DNA of 64,000 nt from Pseudomonas kilonensis (lineage in GTDB: Bacteria > Pseudomonadota > Gammaproteobacteria > Pseudomonadales > Pseudomonadaceae). The stretch covers positions 62,001 to 126,000 of the forward strand of contig NZ_LHVH01000024.1 of NCBI RefSeq assembly GCF_001269885.1. The letters are read 5' to 3'. A program made the translations under genes and the position numbers. Under the pieces are notes generated by a model. It made no database searches and was not told the origin of the DNA. It was given only the letters and a program-made list of their open reading frames with translations. Positions within the stretch are counted from its first letter, which is position 1. Every line of letters begins with the position of its first letter. Shown here piece by piece: positions 9,227 to 19,596 of this stretch.

Positions 9227-9495
9227 GGAGGCTTCGGTCGTAAGGGGTTGGGGAAGGCAGGCAGCTAACCACATGGCCTTACGCGCTGCAAATCGCCTGG
9301 AGGGGCCGGTTCTGTTACTTCGGCATGCCGACACCCGGGATCAAACCCAGATTCCCACACGCGCATCCTACTGATCATCAAGAACAAGCCTACATCGGCA
9401 TCGGAAGTTGCACTCTGGCCCTCCCAAAAGCTCACTGCTATTAATTATGCACTTGCGAAATAAACACGCAAATCACGGACGATCGTATCCATCCT
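9227..9495. promoter_or_regulatory. Divergent promoter region between the WG-repeat gene and the ABC exporter
   Basis: A 269-bp gap between divergently transcribed genes, so it should hold both promoters. The half near the exporter is AT-rich (a run near 9435-9470 contains TATTAATTAT). I could not place a convincing -35/-10 pair, and no REP element lies here. Confidence 0.35.
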
Positions 9496-11202
9496 ATGCA
9501 AACGCTCATTAGAACTGCCTGCAAAAAACATACGCCCCTTCTGGTATGCACCCTTGCAACAATCATAGCGCTCAAGCTCATCGCACTCGCCCCACCTTTA
9601 CTTCTGGGGACCATTGTCGACACCTTGTACGGTGAGAAACACGAAACAGCCAACATATTGCTCGCGCTTACGGCTGGCCTTGCTCTCGCTGGGTGTGTTC
9701 AGGCAATTATCAGCCCGCTACAGACCCATTGCCTATCCAAGCTCGTCCAGCAAACTGTCATGGCCGCATCCATTGAGTGGCTGGCAAACCTTATGCGCAA
9801 GGAGTTCGCCCGGTTCAATGCATGGCGAATCGGTCATTTCATAAAGTCTGTCGAGCGCGGAATTACCGCTCACGAACAACTATTGACGTTTTTTGTCACC
9901 GTCGGACTGCCGTTGTGCTTGGAGTTCTTGATCGTTGGCGGTGCTTTTTTTTACATGGGAGGCAGTGAAGTTTTTGTGAGCATGACTGGTTTAGGAATTA
10001 TCTACCTGATTGTCGCCCACAAAATTATCAAATGGCGCAGGAAGCACATTGACGCTGTCAACGAGCAGGAAGATGAATTGAGCGCCCATTTGTACAACAC
10101 GCTCAATGCCGGTAAAGCAATAAAGCTGGAAAACGCCGAGCCTACCGCCACACAGCCGCTAAACGAGGCCTTCAAGCGCTACGCCAATGCTGCGGTGACC
10201 GCAGCAACCTCGGGTGGCTTCTTGAGCGCTGCCAAGATTCTGTTCGTCAGCCTCTCCACGGGCGGATTACTGGGATGGGGGGTTGTCGATCAACTGTCGA
10301 GCCAGCCCAGCATCAGTGTCGGACAACTGGTAGCCATTTTTTCCATTGCAGGCAGTTACTTACTCAATATCGTCGCATTAACGGAGGGCTATCGCGTGAT
10401 GGACCAGTTTCTTGCCGACCAGCGTCGACTTCAAAGCCTGCTTTCGCTCCCAAACTTTGACCACTGTGATCGGCAATTGGAAGTCATTTTTCGGGGGGCA
10501 TCGACATTGACTCTCGATCAGTGCGTAGTCACCGAAAATGGCGACGTTCGGTTATCGATCACACAAAGCCTGAGATTTATTCAAGGTCAATCAGTGGCGA
10601 TCATCGGTCAGAGCGGTGCAGGCAAGTCTACCCTGCTGGAAGTCCTCGCTGGTTTGGATCAAGAAACGCGAAATCAGTTGAGCATCGATGCAACTCCCGT
10701 TTCACAACTGAACCCTCGCCTCCACTTGAATGCATTGCGGTACTGCCCTCAGCAGCCTCGCTTCCTGGAGGGTCCTTTTGAAAAGTCGGTTCTGTTTGGC
10801 GCTGAAACGTCACCTCATCTCGATCAGGCAATACGAAAACTGCAGCTACAGGATATTGTTTCTGAGCGGACCATCAGTGAGCACGCCTCGAATATCTCCG
10901 GAGGCGAAGCCAAACGCCTATCGCTGCTGCGCCTAATCAACAAGCCCGGAAAATTCAATATGTTCGACGAGCCAAGCGCATCCATCGAACCCAGGCTGAC
11001 CACGCCCCTTTGGGACCTTTTATTCGACGTTTTTGCCGGGCAGGGGTTGATATGTGTCACCCATGACGTTGACCACCTGCATCGGTTTGACCGGGTCATT
11101 GTGATGCATGACGGGGCAATCGTGGAGGATGGCCCGTGGCGGGATCTGATCGATACGCCAGCAATCAGGCTGCTGGTGGATGAGATTCGGATGCAAAATT
11201 AG
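9496..11202 (+). CDS. ABC exporter, fused membrane and ATPase domains
   Basis: A 568-residue half-transporter of the type I (ABCB/MsbA-like) exporter fold. About six transmembrane segments lie in residues 1-310, the first being LLVCTLATIIALKLIALAPP. The nucleotide-binding domain follows. Walker A GQSGAGKST is near residue 371. Q-loop YCPQQPRF is near 415. Signature ISGGE is near 467, a variant of LSGGQ. Walker B FNMFDEPSAS lies at about 487-496, and the H-loop THD near 522. Such proteins export lipids, peptides or drugs; the cargo is unknown and no cargo or membrane-fusion gene is adjacent. The gene is visibly AT-richer than its neighbours and stands alone, which hints at acquisition by transfer. 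A REPIN array begins 33 bases after its stop. Confidence 0.9.
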   Translation: MQTLIRTACKKHTPLLVCTLATIIALKLIALAPPLLLGTIVDTLYGEKHETANILLALTAGLALAGCVQAIISPLQTHCLSKLVQQTVMAASIEWLANLMRKEFARFNAWRIGHFIKSVERGITAHEQLLTFFVTVGLPLCLEFLIVGGAFFYMGGSEVFVSMTGLGIIYLIVAHKIIKWRRKHIDAVNEQEDELSAHLYNTLNAGKAIKLENAEPTATQPLNEAFKRYANAAVTAATSGGFLSAAKILFVSLSTGGLLGWGVVDQLSSQPSISVGQLVAIFSIAGSYLLNIVALTEGYRVMDQFLADQRRLQSLLSLPNFDHCDRQLEVIFRGASTLTLDQCVVTENGDVRLSITQSLRFIQGQSVAIIGQSGAGKSTLLEVLAGLDQETRNQLSIDATPVSQLNPRLHLNALRYCPQQPRFLEGPFEKSVLFGAETSPHLDQAIRKLQLQDIVSERTISEHASNISGGEAKRLSLLRLINKPGKFNMFDEPSASIEPRLTTPLWDLLFDVFAGQGLICVTHDVDHLHRFDRVIVMHDGAIVEDGPWRDLIDTPAIRLLVDEIRMQN

Positions 11203-11235
11203 CGAAAATATGAGGTACCAGATCTACTACGGTAA

Positions 11236-12474
11236 TCGCGAGCAGGCTCGCTCCCACACTGGATCGGCGGCGTGCCTTGACCCCGCACCCACCGCCACTC
11301 CCTCTGTGGGAGCTGAGCTTGCTCGCGATAGCGGTGGGTCAGGCTGCATTGAAGTTGAAAGTACCGTCGTCATCGAGAGCAAGCTCGGCTCCCACACTGA
11401 TCTCGGGTGTTCATGGAGTCGGTGTCCACTGCCAATCCCTGTGGGAGCTGAGCTTGCTCGCGATAGCGGTGGGTCAGGCTGCATTGAAGTTGAAAGTGCC
11501 GTCGCCATCGCGAGCAAGCTCGGCTCCCACACTGATCTCGGGTGTTCATGGAGTCGGTGTCCACTGCCAATCCCTGTGGGAGCTGAGCTTGCTCGCGATA
11601 GCGGTGGGTCAGGCTGCATTGAAGTTGAAAGTGCCGTCGCCATCGCGAGCAAGCTCGGCTCCCACACTGATCTCGGGTGCTCATGGAATCGGTGTTCACC
11701 GCCAATCCCTGTGGGAGCTGAGCTTGCTCGCGATAGCGGTGGGTCAGGCTGCATTGAAGTTGAAAGTGCCGTCGCCATCGCGAGCAAGCTCGGCTCCCAC
11801 ACTGATCTCGGGTGTTCATGGAGTCGGTGTCCACTGCCAATCCCTGTGGGAGCTGAGCTTGCTCGCGATAGCGGTGGGTCAGGCTGCATTGAAGTTGAAT
11901 GTGCCATCGCCATCGCGAGCAAGCTCGGCTCCCACACTGATCTCGGGTGTTCATGGAGTCGGTGTCCACTGCCAATCCCTGTGGGAGCTGAGCTTGCTCG
12001 CGATAGCGGTGGCTCAGGCTGCATTGAAGTTGAAAGTACCGTCGCCATCGCGAGCAAGCTCGGCTCCCACACTGATCTCGGGTGTTCATGGAGTCGGTGT
12101 CCACTGCCAATCCCTGTGGGAGCTGAGCTTGCTCGCGATAGCGGTGGGTCAGGCTGCATTGAAGTTGAATGTGCCATCGCCATCGCGAGCAAGCTCGGCT
12201 CCCACACTGATCTCGGGTGCTCATGGAATCGGTGTTCACCGCCAATCCCTGTGGGAGCTGAGCTTGCTCGCGATAGCGGTGGGTCAGGTTGCATTGAAGT
12301 TGAATGTGCCGCCGTCATCGAGAGCAAGCTCGGCTCCCACACTGATCTCGGGTGTTCATGGAGTCGGTGTCCACTGCCAATCCCTGTGGGAGCTGAGCTT
12401 GCTCGCGATAGCGGTCTGTCTGAGACGATGCTGCTGGATGTATCGGCCTATTCGCGAGCAAGCCCGCTCCCACA
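11236..12474. repeat. Tandem array of nine REPINs, exact 135-bp period
   Basis: Copies of CTGTGGGAGCTGAGCTTGC start at 11304, 11439, 11574, 11709, 11844, 11979, 12114, 12249 and 12384, always 135 bases apart. Each unit is a 93-bp REPIN (inverted arms TGTGGGAGC.../...GCTCCCACA) plus a 42-bp direct-repeat spacer (CTGATCTCGGGTG...). Two spacer variants occur; the rarer one, with GAATCGGTGTTCACC, follows units 3 and 7. The array is flanked by a lone degenerate arm at 11236-11258, and the last unit has a different core and right arm. Because 135 is a multiple of three, long false reading frames run through it on both strands. The gap 11203-12612 contains nothing else that looks coding. Confidence 0.95.
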
Positions 12475-12561
12475 CCAGATCCAAACCGATCACAAATCCG
12501 CACGCCAGACAAAATCCCGTTAGTCGCCACCCCCCGCCATGCATTAAAGTAACGCCCCCAG

Positions 12562-12587
12562 CCCCGGCGTTATCCGAACGCCTGGGG
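12562..12587 (+). other. Hairpin in the leader of the moxR operon
   Basis: CCCCGGCGTT / AACGCC(T)GGGG with a 5-base loop and one bulged T, ending 25 bases before the moxR start. There is no U-tract. It may be a leader structure or a chance GC-rich inverted repeat. Confidence 0.4.
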
Positions 12588-12612
12588 CCACCCTTTCCAG
12601 GAACAGTCACCG

Positions 12613-13572
<960 letters not shown>

Positions 13573-13581
13573 GCATGCACC

Positions 13582-14526
13582 ATGAATAACCCTCTGGCGC
13601 CCGCACCGGGCATCCGCGTCAGCCTTTCGGAGCTGATCGAGATGCGCCATCGCGTGCGCGAGGTGCAGTTGTTCTCGACACCGGGACAGCGCAGTCCGCT
13701 GATCGGCCTGCATCACTCCAAGTTGCGCGGACGCGGGGTCGATTTCGACCAGGTGCGGGTCTACCAGGCCGGCGACGACGTACGCACCATCGACTGGCGC
13801 GTTACCGCCCGGACCCAGGAGCCCCACACCAAACTGTTCCACGAAGAACGCGAGCGACCGATCTTCATCATGATCGAGCAAAGCCACCGGCTGTTCTTCG
13901 GCTCGGGGCTGGTGTTCAAGTCAGTGCTCGCCGCCCAGGCCGCCAGCCTGATCGGCTGGGCCGCGCTGGGGCACAACGACCGGGTCGGCGGCCTGGTGTT
14001 CGGCAACAACACCCATTACGAGGTCAAGCCGCGGCGCAGCAAACAGAGCCTGCTGCAATTGCTCAACCGGCTGGTGCGGGTCAACCAGTCGCTGCACACC
14101 GAGGCCGAGCCGGACCGCGACTCGTTTGGCATCGCCCTGCGCCGAGCCCGGGAAGTGCTACGACCCGGCAGCCTGGTGATCGTGATTTGCGACGAGCGTG
14201 CGTTGTCCGACAGCGCCGAGCAGCAACTGAGCCTGCTGTCGCGCCATTGCGACCTGTTGCTGCTGCCGCTGTCCGACCCGTTGGATCACGCCTTGCCCGC
14301 CGCCGGCTTGCTGCGCTTCGCCCAGCGTGGCGCCCAACTGGAACTCGACACCCTGAATTTCGAACTGCGCCAGGCCTATCGCGCCCAGGCCGAGGCGCGC
14401 CAGGAGCGCTGGGAATTGCTGGCGCAGAAACTGCGGATCCTGATGATGCCCCTGAGCACCCAGGGCGACATGGTCGAGCAACTGCGCGAATACCTGAACC
14501 CCAAGCGGGCCGGAAAAAGCCGATGA
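13582..14526 (+). CDS. DUF58-domain protein of the MoxR/Bat operon
   Basis: A 314-residue soluble protein. It contains the typical DUF58 block GDDVRTIDWRVTAR around residue 66. A VWA-like beta-alpha fold follows, ending with LRPGSLVIVICDERA. The DUF58 family almost always follows moxR and is thought to be a VWA-related adaptor. Its stop overlaps the start of the next gene (ATGA at 14523), implying translational coupling. Confidence 0.93.
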   Translation: MNNPLAPAPGIRVSLSELIEMRHRVREVQLFSTPGQRSPLIGLHHSKLRGRGVDFDQVRVYQAGDDVRTIDWRVTARTQEPHTKLFHEERERPIFIMIEQSHRLFFGSGLVFKSVLAAQAASLIGWAALGHNDRVGGLVFGNNTHYEVKPRRSKQSLLQLLNRLVRVNQSLHTEAEPDRDSFGIALRRAREVLRPGSLVIVICDERALSDSAEQQLSLLSRHCDLLLLPLSDPLDHALPAAGLLRFAQRGAQLELDTLNFELRQAYRAQAEARQERWELLAQKLRILMMPLSTQGDMVEQLREYLNPKRAGKSR

Positions 14527-15017
14527 GCAGCCTCGATCAATTACAGCCACTGATGGCCCCGCCTCCCATCGGCTTCTGGCCGCCCGCACCGGGCTGGTGG
14601 TTGCTGCTGGTGGTGTTGCCGTTACTGGGCCTGGGACTGTGGCAATTGCGCCGGTTCATTCCCATCCAGCGCACCACCGCCCGCAGCGAACAACCCCTGG
14701 ACCCGGTGCGCCTGGCCGCCCTGGCCGAACTCGCCCGGCTGCCCAAGCCCTACGACGGTGCACCGGCCGGTGCCTGGCTGCAACAGCTCAACGGGCTGCT
14801 CAAGCGCCTGTGCCGCAACCACTATCCTTACAGCCAGAGTCACACCCTCAACGGGCGCAAATGGCTGGCCTTCCTGGATAACCGTTGCCCGGCCGCCGGC
14901 CTGACGCGCTGGATGATATTGGTGGAAGGCGCCTACAAACCCGAATGCAAGCTCGATGACAAAGCCATCGCCGGCCTGACCCAGGCAGTCGAAATCTGGA
15001 TTCGCAAACATGTTTGA
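14523..15017 (+). CDS. DUF4381-domain membrane protein
   Basis: A 164-residue protein with one transmembrane segment at about residues 25-45 (PGWWLLLVVLPLLGLGLWQL) and a cytoplasmic helical domain. It lies between DUF58 and the first VWA gene, where DUF4381 proteins are normally found. The start at 14523 overlaps the previous stop by four bases, and the end overlaps the next gene by eight. The molecular role is unknown; it probably anchors the MoxR/DUF58 complex to the inner membrane. Confidence 0.9.
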   Translation: MSSLDQLQPLMAPPPIGFWPPAPGWWLLLVVLPLLGLGLWQLRRFIPIQRTTARSEQPLDPVRLAALAELARLPKPYDGAPAGAWLQQLNGLLKRLCRNHYPYSQSHTLNGRKWLAFLDNRCPAAGLTRWMILVEGAYKPECKLDDKAIAGLTQAVEIWIRKHV

Positions 15018-16089
15018 GTTCGCCTGGCCGTGGGTTTTTGCCTTGTTGCCGCTGCCCTGGCTGATGCGCCTGGTGCTGCCGGCGGCCGACAGCGGCGAGC
15101 CGGCGCTCAAGGTCAGTTTCCTCGGGGACCTGGAAGGCCTGGTGGGCCGGCGAGCCCGGGCCAATCTGCCGACCTGGCGGCAACAGTCGCCCTTCATCCT
15201 GCTCTGGCTGCTGTTACTGATCGCCGCGGCCCGACCGCAGTGGTTGGGGGAACCCTTGCCCATCGCCGCCAGCGGCCGCGACCTGTTGGTGGCAGTGGAT
15301 GTCTCGGGTTCCATGGACTTTCCCGACATGCACTGGAAGGACGAAGAAGTCAGTCGCCTCGCGCTGGTCCAGCATATGCTCGGGGATTTTCTCGAAGGCC
15401 GCGAAGGTGACCGGGTCGGCCTGATCCTGTTCGGCAGCCAGGCCTACTTGCAGGCACCACTGACCTTCGACCGCCGCACCGTGCGCCATTGGCTCGATGA
15501 GGCACGCATCGGCATCGCCGGCAAGAATACCGCCATCGGCGACGCCATCGGCCTGGCCCTCAAGCGCCTGCGACAGCGGCCGGCCCACAGCCGCGTGTTG
15601 ATCCTGGTCACCGACGGCGCCAACAATGGCGGCGAAATCGACCCACTGACCGCCGCGCGACTGGCCGCCGACGAAGGCGTGAAAATCTACCCGATCGGCA
15701 TCGGTGCCGACCCGGAACAGAGCGGCACGGCGGGCTTTCTCGGCGTCAACCCGAGCCTGGACCTGGACGAGGCGGCCCTCAAGGACATTGCCCAGGCCAC
15801 GGGCGGTCGTTATTTTCGTGCCCAGGATGGTGAGCAATTGCTGGCGATCAAGACCACCCTCGACCAGCTCGAACCGGTGACCCAGCAACCGACCCAGGCG
15901 CGCCCTGCCCAGGCGCTGTATCACTGGCCCCTGGCCGTTGCACTGCTGTTGAGCATGTTGCTGGTGGCCCGCGCGCGCTGGCCGGACAATCCGTTGCAGC
16001 GCCTGTTCAACCAGCCGCTGTTCCAGCCGGCCCAACACACCGAGTGGCGCCAGCGGCTCAAGCGCCTGCGCTTGCGGAGGCGTCGATGA
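15010..16089 (+). CDS. VWA-domain inner-membrane protein (BatA-like)
   Basis: A 359-residue protein. N-terminal membrane segments (residues about 5-20 and 60-78) are followed by a VWA domain with an intact metal-ion-dependent adhesion site (MIDAS). DVSGSM lies at about residues 97-102, and the later Thr/Asp elements fall in LVTDGANNGG near 200. A C-terminal hydrophobic segment (LAVALLLSMLLVA) gives the usual N- and C-anchored BatA topology, with the VWA domain on one face of the inner membrane. It should bind a divalent metal and a protein partner. It overlaps both neighbours. Confidence 0.93.
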   Translation: MFEFAWPWVFALLPLPWLMRLVLPAADSGEPALKVSFLGDLEGLVGRRARANLPTWRQQSPFILLWLLLLIAAARPQWLGEPLPIAASGRDLLVAVDVSGSMDFPDMHWKDEEVSRLALVQHMLGDFLEGREGDRVGLILFGSQAYLQAPLTFDRRTVRHWLDEARIGIAGKNTAIGDAIGLALKRLRQRPAHSRVLILVTDGANNGGEIDPLTAARLAADEGVKIYPIGIGADPEQSGTAGFLGVNPSLDLDEAALKDIAQATGGRYFRAQDGEQLLAIKTTLDQLEPVTQQPTQARPAQALYHWPLAVALLLSMLLVARARWPDNPLQRLFNQPLFQPAQHTEWRQRLKRLRLRRRR

Positions 16090-17822
16090 TCGCCCTCTGG
16101 CCACACTGGCTGCGCCCCTGGTTCGTATTGCTGCTGCCGTTGCTGGGCTGGTTGCTCTGGCAACTGTGGCATCGGCAGAAACGCGTGGGCCGTTGGCAGA
16201 TGATCTTGCCGCCGGCCTTCCACGCCGTGCTGCTCAGTGGCGGCAGTGGCCGGGAAAGCCGGTTGCCGTGGATTGCCCTGGGGCTGGGTTGGCTGTTGAT
16301 CGTGCTGGCGTTGCTGGGACCGAGCTGGGCACGGGTCGAACAGACCAGCCAGAAACCCGCCGACCCGCTGGTGGTGGTGCTGGAACTCACCCCGGAAATG
16401 CTCGCCACCGATGTTCCGCCGACGCGCCTGGAACAAGCCCGGCGCAAGGTACTGGACCTGTTGCAGAACCGCAGCGATGCCCAGACCGCAATCATCGTCT
16501 ATGCCGGCAGCGCCCACACACTGGTGCCGCTGTCCGACGACCTGGCCACCAGCGCCAACCTGCTCGAAGCCCTCGCGCCGTCGATCATGCCCCAAGGCGG
16601 CCATCGCGCCGACCTGGCCGTCCACAAGGCCATGGCCCTGCTGGACCAAGGCGAACTCGGCCACGGTCGAATCCTGCTGATCGGTTCGTCGTTGAATGAA
16701 CAGGAACGCCAAGGCATCCGCCAGATCCTCGACGGATCCGCCACGCAATGGCTGATGCTGGGTATCGGGACCCGCGAAGGCGCCCCGGTTGCCCAGGAAG
16801 ATGGCAGTTACCTCAAGGATGCCCAGGGCGCGATCCTGGTGCCACGCCTGGACAGCCCGGGCCTCAAGGCCTTCGCCAATGAGCTGGATGGCCGCTACCG
16901 GCCAGCGCGGCTGGACGACAGCGACCTGCGCGGCCTGGGCCTGCTGGCCGGCCCTCGCCACTTGCGCAGCGACGGACAAACCTTGCGCCTGGACACTTGG
17001 GCCGACCAAGGCTATTGGCTGCTCCTGCCCCTGTTGCTGCTGGCCGCCTGCGCCGGGCGGCGAGGCTGGCTGTTTTGCCTGCCGCTGCTGTTCGTGCTGC
17101 CGCAAACCGGCCATGCCTTCGAGTTCCAGGACCTGTGGTTGCGCGCCGACCAACAGGGCCAGCACTTGCTCAAGCAGAAGCGTCCCGCCGAGGCAGCCAC
17201 CCATTTCGAGGACAGCCAGTGGCAAGGCGTTGCCCTGTACGAAGCCGGCCAATACAGCGAAGCTGCCCGGCGCTTCGCCGAAGGCAACGACGCCCGCGCG
17301 CACTACAATCGTGGCAATGCCCTGGCCCGCAGCGGTGAGCTGGAAGCCGCACTGGATGCCTACGAACAAGCCCTGGAGTTACAGCCCGACCTGCGCCCAG
17401 CCCAAACCAACAAGACCTTGGTACAGAGCCTGTTGAACGAGCAGACACCACCGGCGCAGGAGCCCAAGCCCACCGAAAGCGAGGAACCGGGCCCCACCGA
17501 ACAAGCACCGGATGCCGATTCACCCAGCCAGTCTTCCGAACCGGGCCAGCCATCCGCCGAGGCAACTGCGACGCCGGACGAATCCCAGCCTCCACGGACG
17601 GCACAACCGCCCACCGCCCAGGATGTGCCGGGCAGCGAGCTGCCGGACGAGCAGACCACCACCCCGCCGCTGCGTCCCGCCGCCGGCCAGCGCAATGAAG
17701 AAGAACAGCGCCAGGCAACGGAACAATGGCTGCGCCAGATCCCGGATAATCCGGGCGAGTTGCTCAGGCGTAAATTCTGGTATGAACAGCAAAGCCATCA
17801 GGCCCAGGGAAAAACCCAATGA
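16086..17822 (+). CDS. Fused VWA-TPR membrane protein (BatB/BatC-like) with altered MIDAS
   Basis: A 578-residue protein. The start at 16086 forms an ATGA overlap with the previous stop; a further in-frame ATG at 16044 lies inside the previous gene. Order: two transmembrane segments (about 10-28 and 58-80), a VWA domain, a third hydrophobic stretch (about 308-345), TPR-like helices (about 380-455) and a Pro/Glu/Thr/Ser-rich tail. Where BatA-type proteins have DxSxS, this one reads VVLELTPEM (about residues 98-106), so the metal-site Asp and both Ser are replaced. It combines the VWA of BatB with the TPR of BatC. It probably acts as a scaffold without metal-dependent binding; that part is inference. 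Confidence 0.9.
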   Translation: MIALWPHWLRPWFVLLLPLLGWLLWQLWHRQKRVGRWQMILPPAFHAVLLSGGSGRESRLPWIALGLGWLLIVLALLGPSWARVEQTSQKPADPLVVVLELTPEMLATDVPPTRLEQARRKVLDLLQNRSDAQTAIIVYAGSAHTLVPLSDDLATSANLLEALAPSIMPQGGHRADLAVHKAMALLDQGELGHGRILLIGSSLNEQERQGIRQILDGSATQWLMLGIGTREGAPVAQEDGSYLKDAQGAILVPRLDSPGLKAFANELDGRYRPARLDDSDLRGLGLLAGPRHLRSDGQTLRLDTWADQGYWLLLPLLLLAACAGRRGWLFCLPLLFVLPQTGHAFEFQDLWLRADQQGQHLLKQKRPAEAATHFEDSQWQGVALYEAGQYSEAARRFAEGNDARAHYNRGNALARSGELEAALDAYEQALELQPDLRPAQTNKTLVQSLLNEQTPPAQEPKPTESEEPGPTEQAPDADSPSQSSEPGQPSAEATATPDESQPPRTAQPPTAQDVPGSELPDEQTTTPPLRPAAGQRNEEEQRQATEQWLRQIPDNPGELLRRKFWYEQQSHQAQGKTQ

Positions 17823-19456
17823 CCCGCTTCACCGCCTACCTCCTCGTCTTGCTGCTCTGGGCCTCTGGGACCCAGGCTGCACAGCTGACTGCCAGTGTGG
17901 ATCGCAGCCGCCTGAACTCTGGAGAAACGGTGGAACTGACCCTGGAATCCAACGACGCCACCTTGTTCGGCAAACCTGACCTCGGCCCGCTCCAGGCCTT
18001 GTTCGATGTGCGCGGCACCCGCCAGGTCAACCAGTTGACGACCCTCGACGGTGAGAACCGCGCCACCACCCGCTGGATCGTGACCCTGCTGCCGCGCCGA
18101 AGCGGCACCGTGGTCATTCCGTCGCTGCAACTGGGCGAAGTAACCAGCCAGCCGATTACCCTGCAAGTGATCGAAAGTGAGACCCGCAACGCCTCGGAGC
18201 CCCTGGCGGCGGTGTTCATCGAGGCCAGCCTCGACCAGACCGAAGTGTATGTTCAGGCCCAGGCGATCCTGACCCTGCGTATCTACCATTCGGTGTCACT
18301 GTACGACGACAGCAGCCTGACGCCGCTGCACATCCCCGATGCCCGCACCGAACAGCTGGGCGAATCGCGCACCTATGAAAAAGTCATCAACGATGTGCGC
18401 CATGGCGTGATCGAACTGCGGTATGGCATCTACCCACAGCGCAGTGGCGAGCTGATGATCCCAGCCCAGGCATTCAGCGCCACCCTGGTCGAACCGGTGA
18501 CCCAGGACGCCGCCCCTTCGGGCCCCAAACCCGGCCAATTGATGCGGGTCAGCTCCGAGCAACTGCTGCTGAGCGTCAAACCCAAGCCTGCCAGCTACCC
18601 GGCCGACGTACCCTGGCTGCCCGCACGCAGCCTGTCCTTGAGCGAAAGCTGGAGCCCGGAACCGACCCACAGCCAGGTCGGCGATTCCCTGACCCGCAGC
18701 CTGACCCTGGAAGCCGAAGGCCTGGCCAGCGCCCAGTTGCCACCGCTGCCGGCCACCGAGATCAATGGCTTGCGACGTTACCCGGACCAACCGGTACTCA
18801 GCAGCCGCAGCAGTGAGCGCGGGCTGGTGGGCAGCCGCGAAGACCGCGAGGCGCTGGTGCCAAACCGCAGCGGGACCATCGAGCTGCCACCGGTGGAAGT
18901 GGTCTGGTGGAACACCCTGGAAGATCACCTGGACCGCACCAGCCTTCCGGCGCGGACCCTGCAGGTGGCGAACAATCCGAGCCTGATGGTGGATACGCCG
19001 GCCGGCACGACGCAGATTGTCACGACGGTCGACAGCGAGACCCTATGGTACTGGCAACTGAGCACCTTCCTCCTCGCCTGCACGACACTGCTCGGCTTTG
19101 GCTTGTGGTGGCGTGCCCGTTGGCAACCAGCGATCCTGCGCTCGACCCAGGCCGGACCGAGCCCGCGCACCCTGCTGGACGACCTCAAGCGCGCCTGCCT
19201 GGCCAACGACTCCCACGCCACCCGCCAGGCCCTCGACGCCTGGGCCCGCCAGCAGCCGGAAACCCTGGCCGACATGGCGGCGCGCTTCGTGCCGCTGTCC
19301 GACGCCCTGGACGGCCTCAACGGCGCGCTCTACAGCGAGACCGGCCAGCATTGGCAGGGAGAGGACTTGTGGCGGGCCATCCGCACCATCCCGCCCACCG
19401 AAGGGGGGCTGGGCTCGGCGGGTGATTCGGGGTTGCCGCCGCTTTACCCCAAATAA
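17819..19456 (+). CDS. BatD-family exported membrane protein
   Basis: A 545-residue protein with a signal peptide (MTRFTAYLLVLLLWASGTQA, cleaved near residue 20). A large periplasmic beta-rich region follows, in which LTASVDRSRLNSGETVELTL is the typical BatD opening. There is one transmembrane segment at about 405-427 and a short cytoplasmic helical tail. It is the last gene of the six-gene operon and overlaps the previous stop by four bases. BatD proteins are linked to oxidative-stress tolerance in Bacteroides and Leptospira and to a MoxR-associated complex elsewhere; the exact role in Pseudomonas is not established. Confidence 0.9.
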   Translation: MTRFTAYLLVLLLWASGTQAAQLTASVDRSRLNSGETVELTLESNDATLFGKPDLGPLQALFDVRGTRQVNQLTTLDGENRATTRWIVTLLPRRSGTVVIPSLQLGEVTSQPITLQVIESETRNASEPLAAVFIEASLDQTEVYVQAQAILTLRIYHSVSLYDDSSLTPLHIPDARTEQLGESRTYEKVINDVRHGVIELRYGIYPQRSGELMIPAQAFSATLVEPVTQDAAPSGPKPGQLMRVSSEQLLLSVKPKPASYPADVPWLPARSLSLSESWSPEPTHSQVGDSLTRSLTLEAEGLASAQLPPLPATEINGLRRYPDQPVLSSRSSERGLVGSREDREALVPNRSGTIELPPVEVVWWNTLEDHLDRTSLPARTLQVANNPSLMVDTPAGTTQIVTTVDSETLWYWQLSTFLLACTTLLGFGLWWRARWQPAILRSTQAGPSPRTLLDDLKRACLANDSHATRQALDAWARQQPETLADMAARFVPLSDALDGLNGALYSETGQHWQGEDLWRAIRTIPPTEGGLGSAGDSGLPPLYPK

Positions 19457-19511
19457 ACCCGCTTTTTTTCGTAACCTTTATGGCGAGGGGATTTAGGTGG
19501 GAGCGAAACGG

Positions 19512-19596
19512 GTGGGAGCAAGGCTTGCCCGCGATGCAGGCGATGCGGTCCCTCAGAAATCGAGTCGCCTTCATCGCGGGCAAGCCTTGCTCCCAC
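19512..19596. repeat. REPIN, GTGGGAGCAAGGCTTGCC class
   Basis: Inverted arms GTGGGAGCAAGGCTTGCCCG and its complement enclose a loop of about 35 bases. It separates the Bat operon from sbcD. Short partial REP-like fragments (GGCGAGGGGATTT) lie just outside. Confidence 0.9.

Noticed and set aside
11236..12474. Reading the array as a CRISPR locus
   Set aside because: Units are 135 bp and nearly identical throughout; there are no short repeats with unique spacers and no cas genes.
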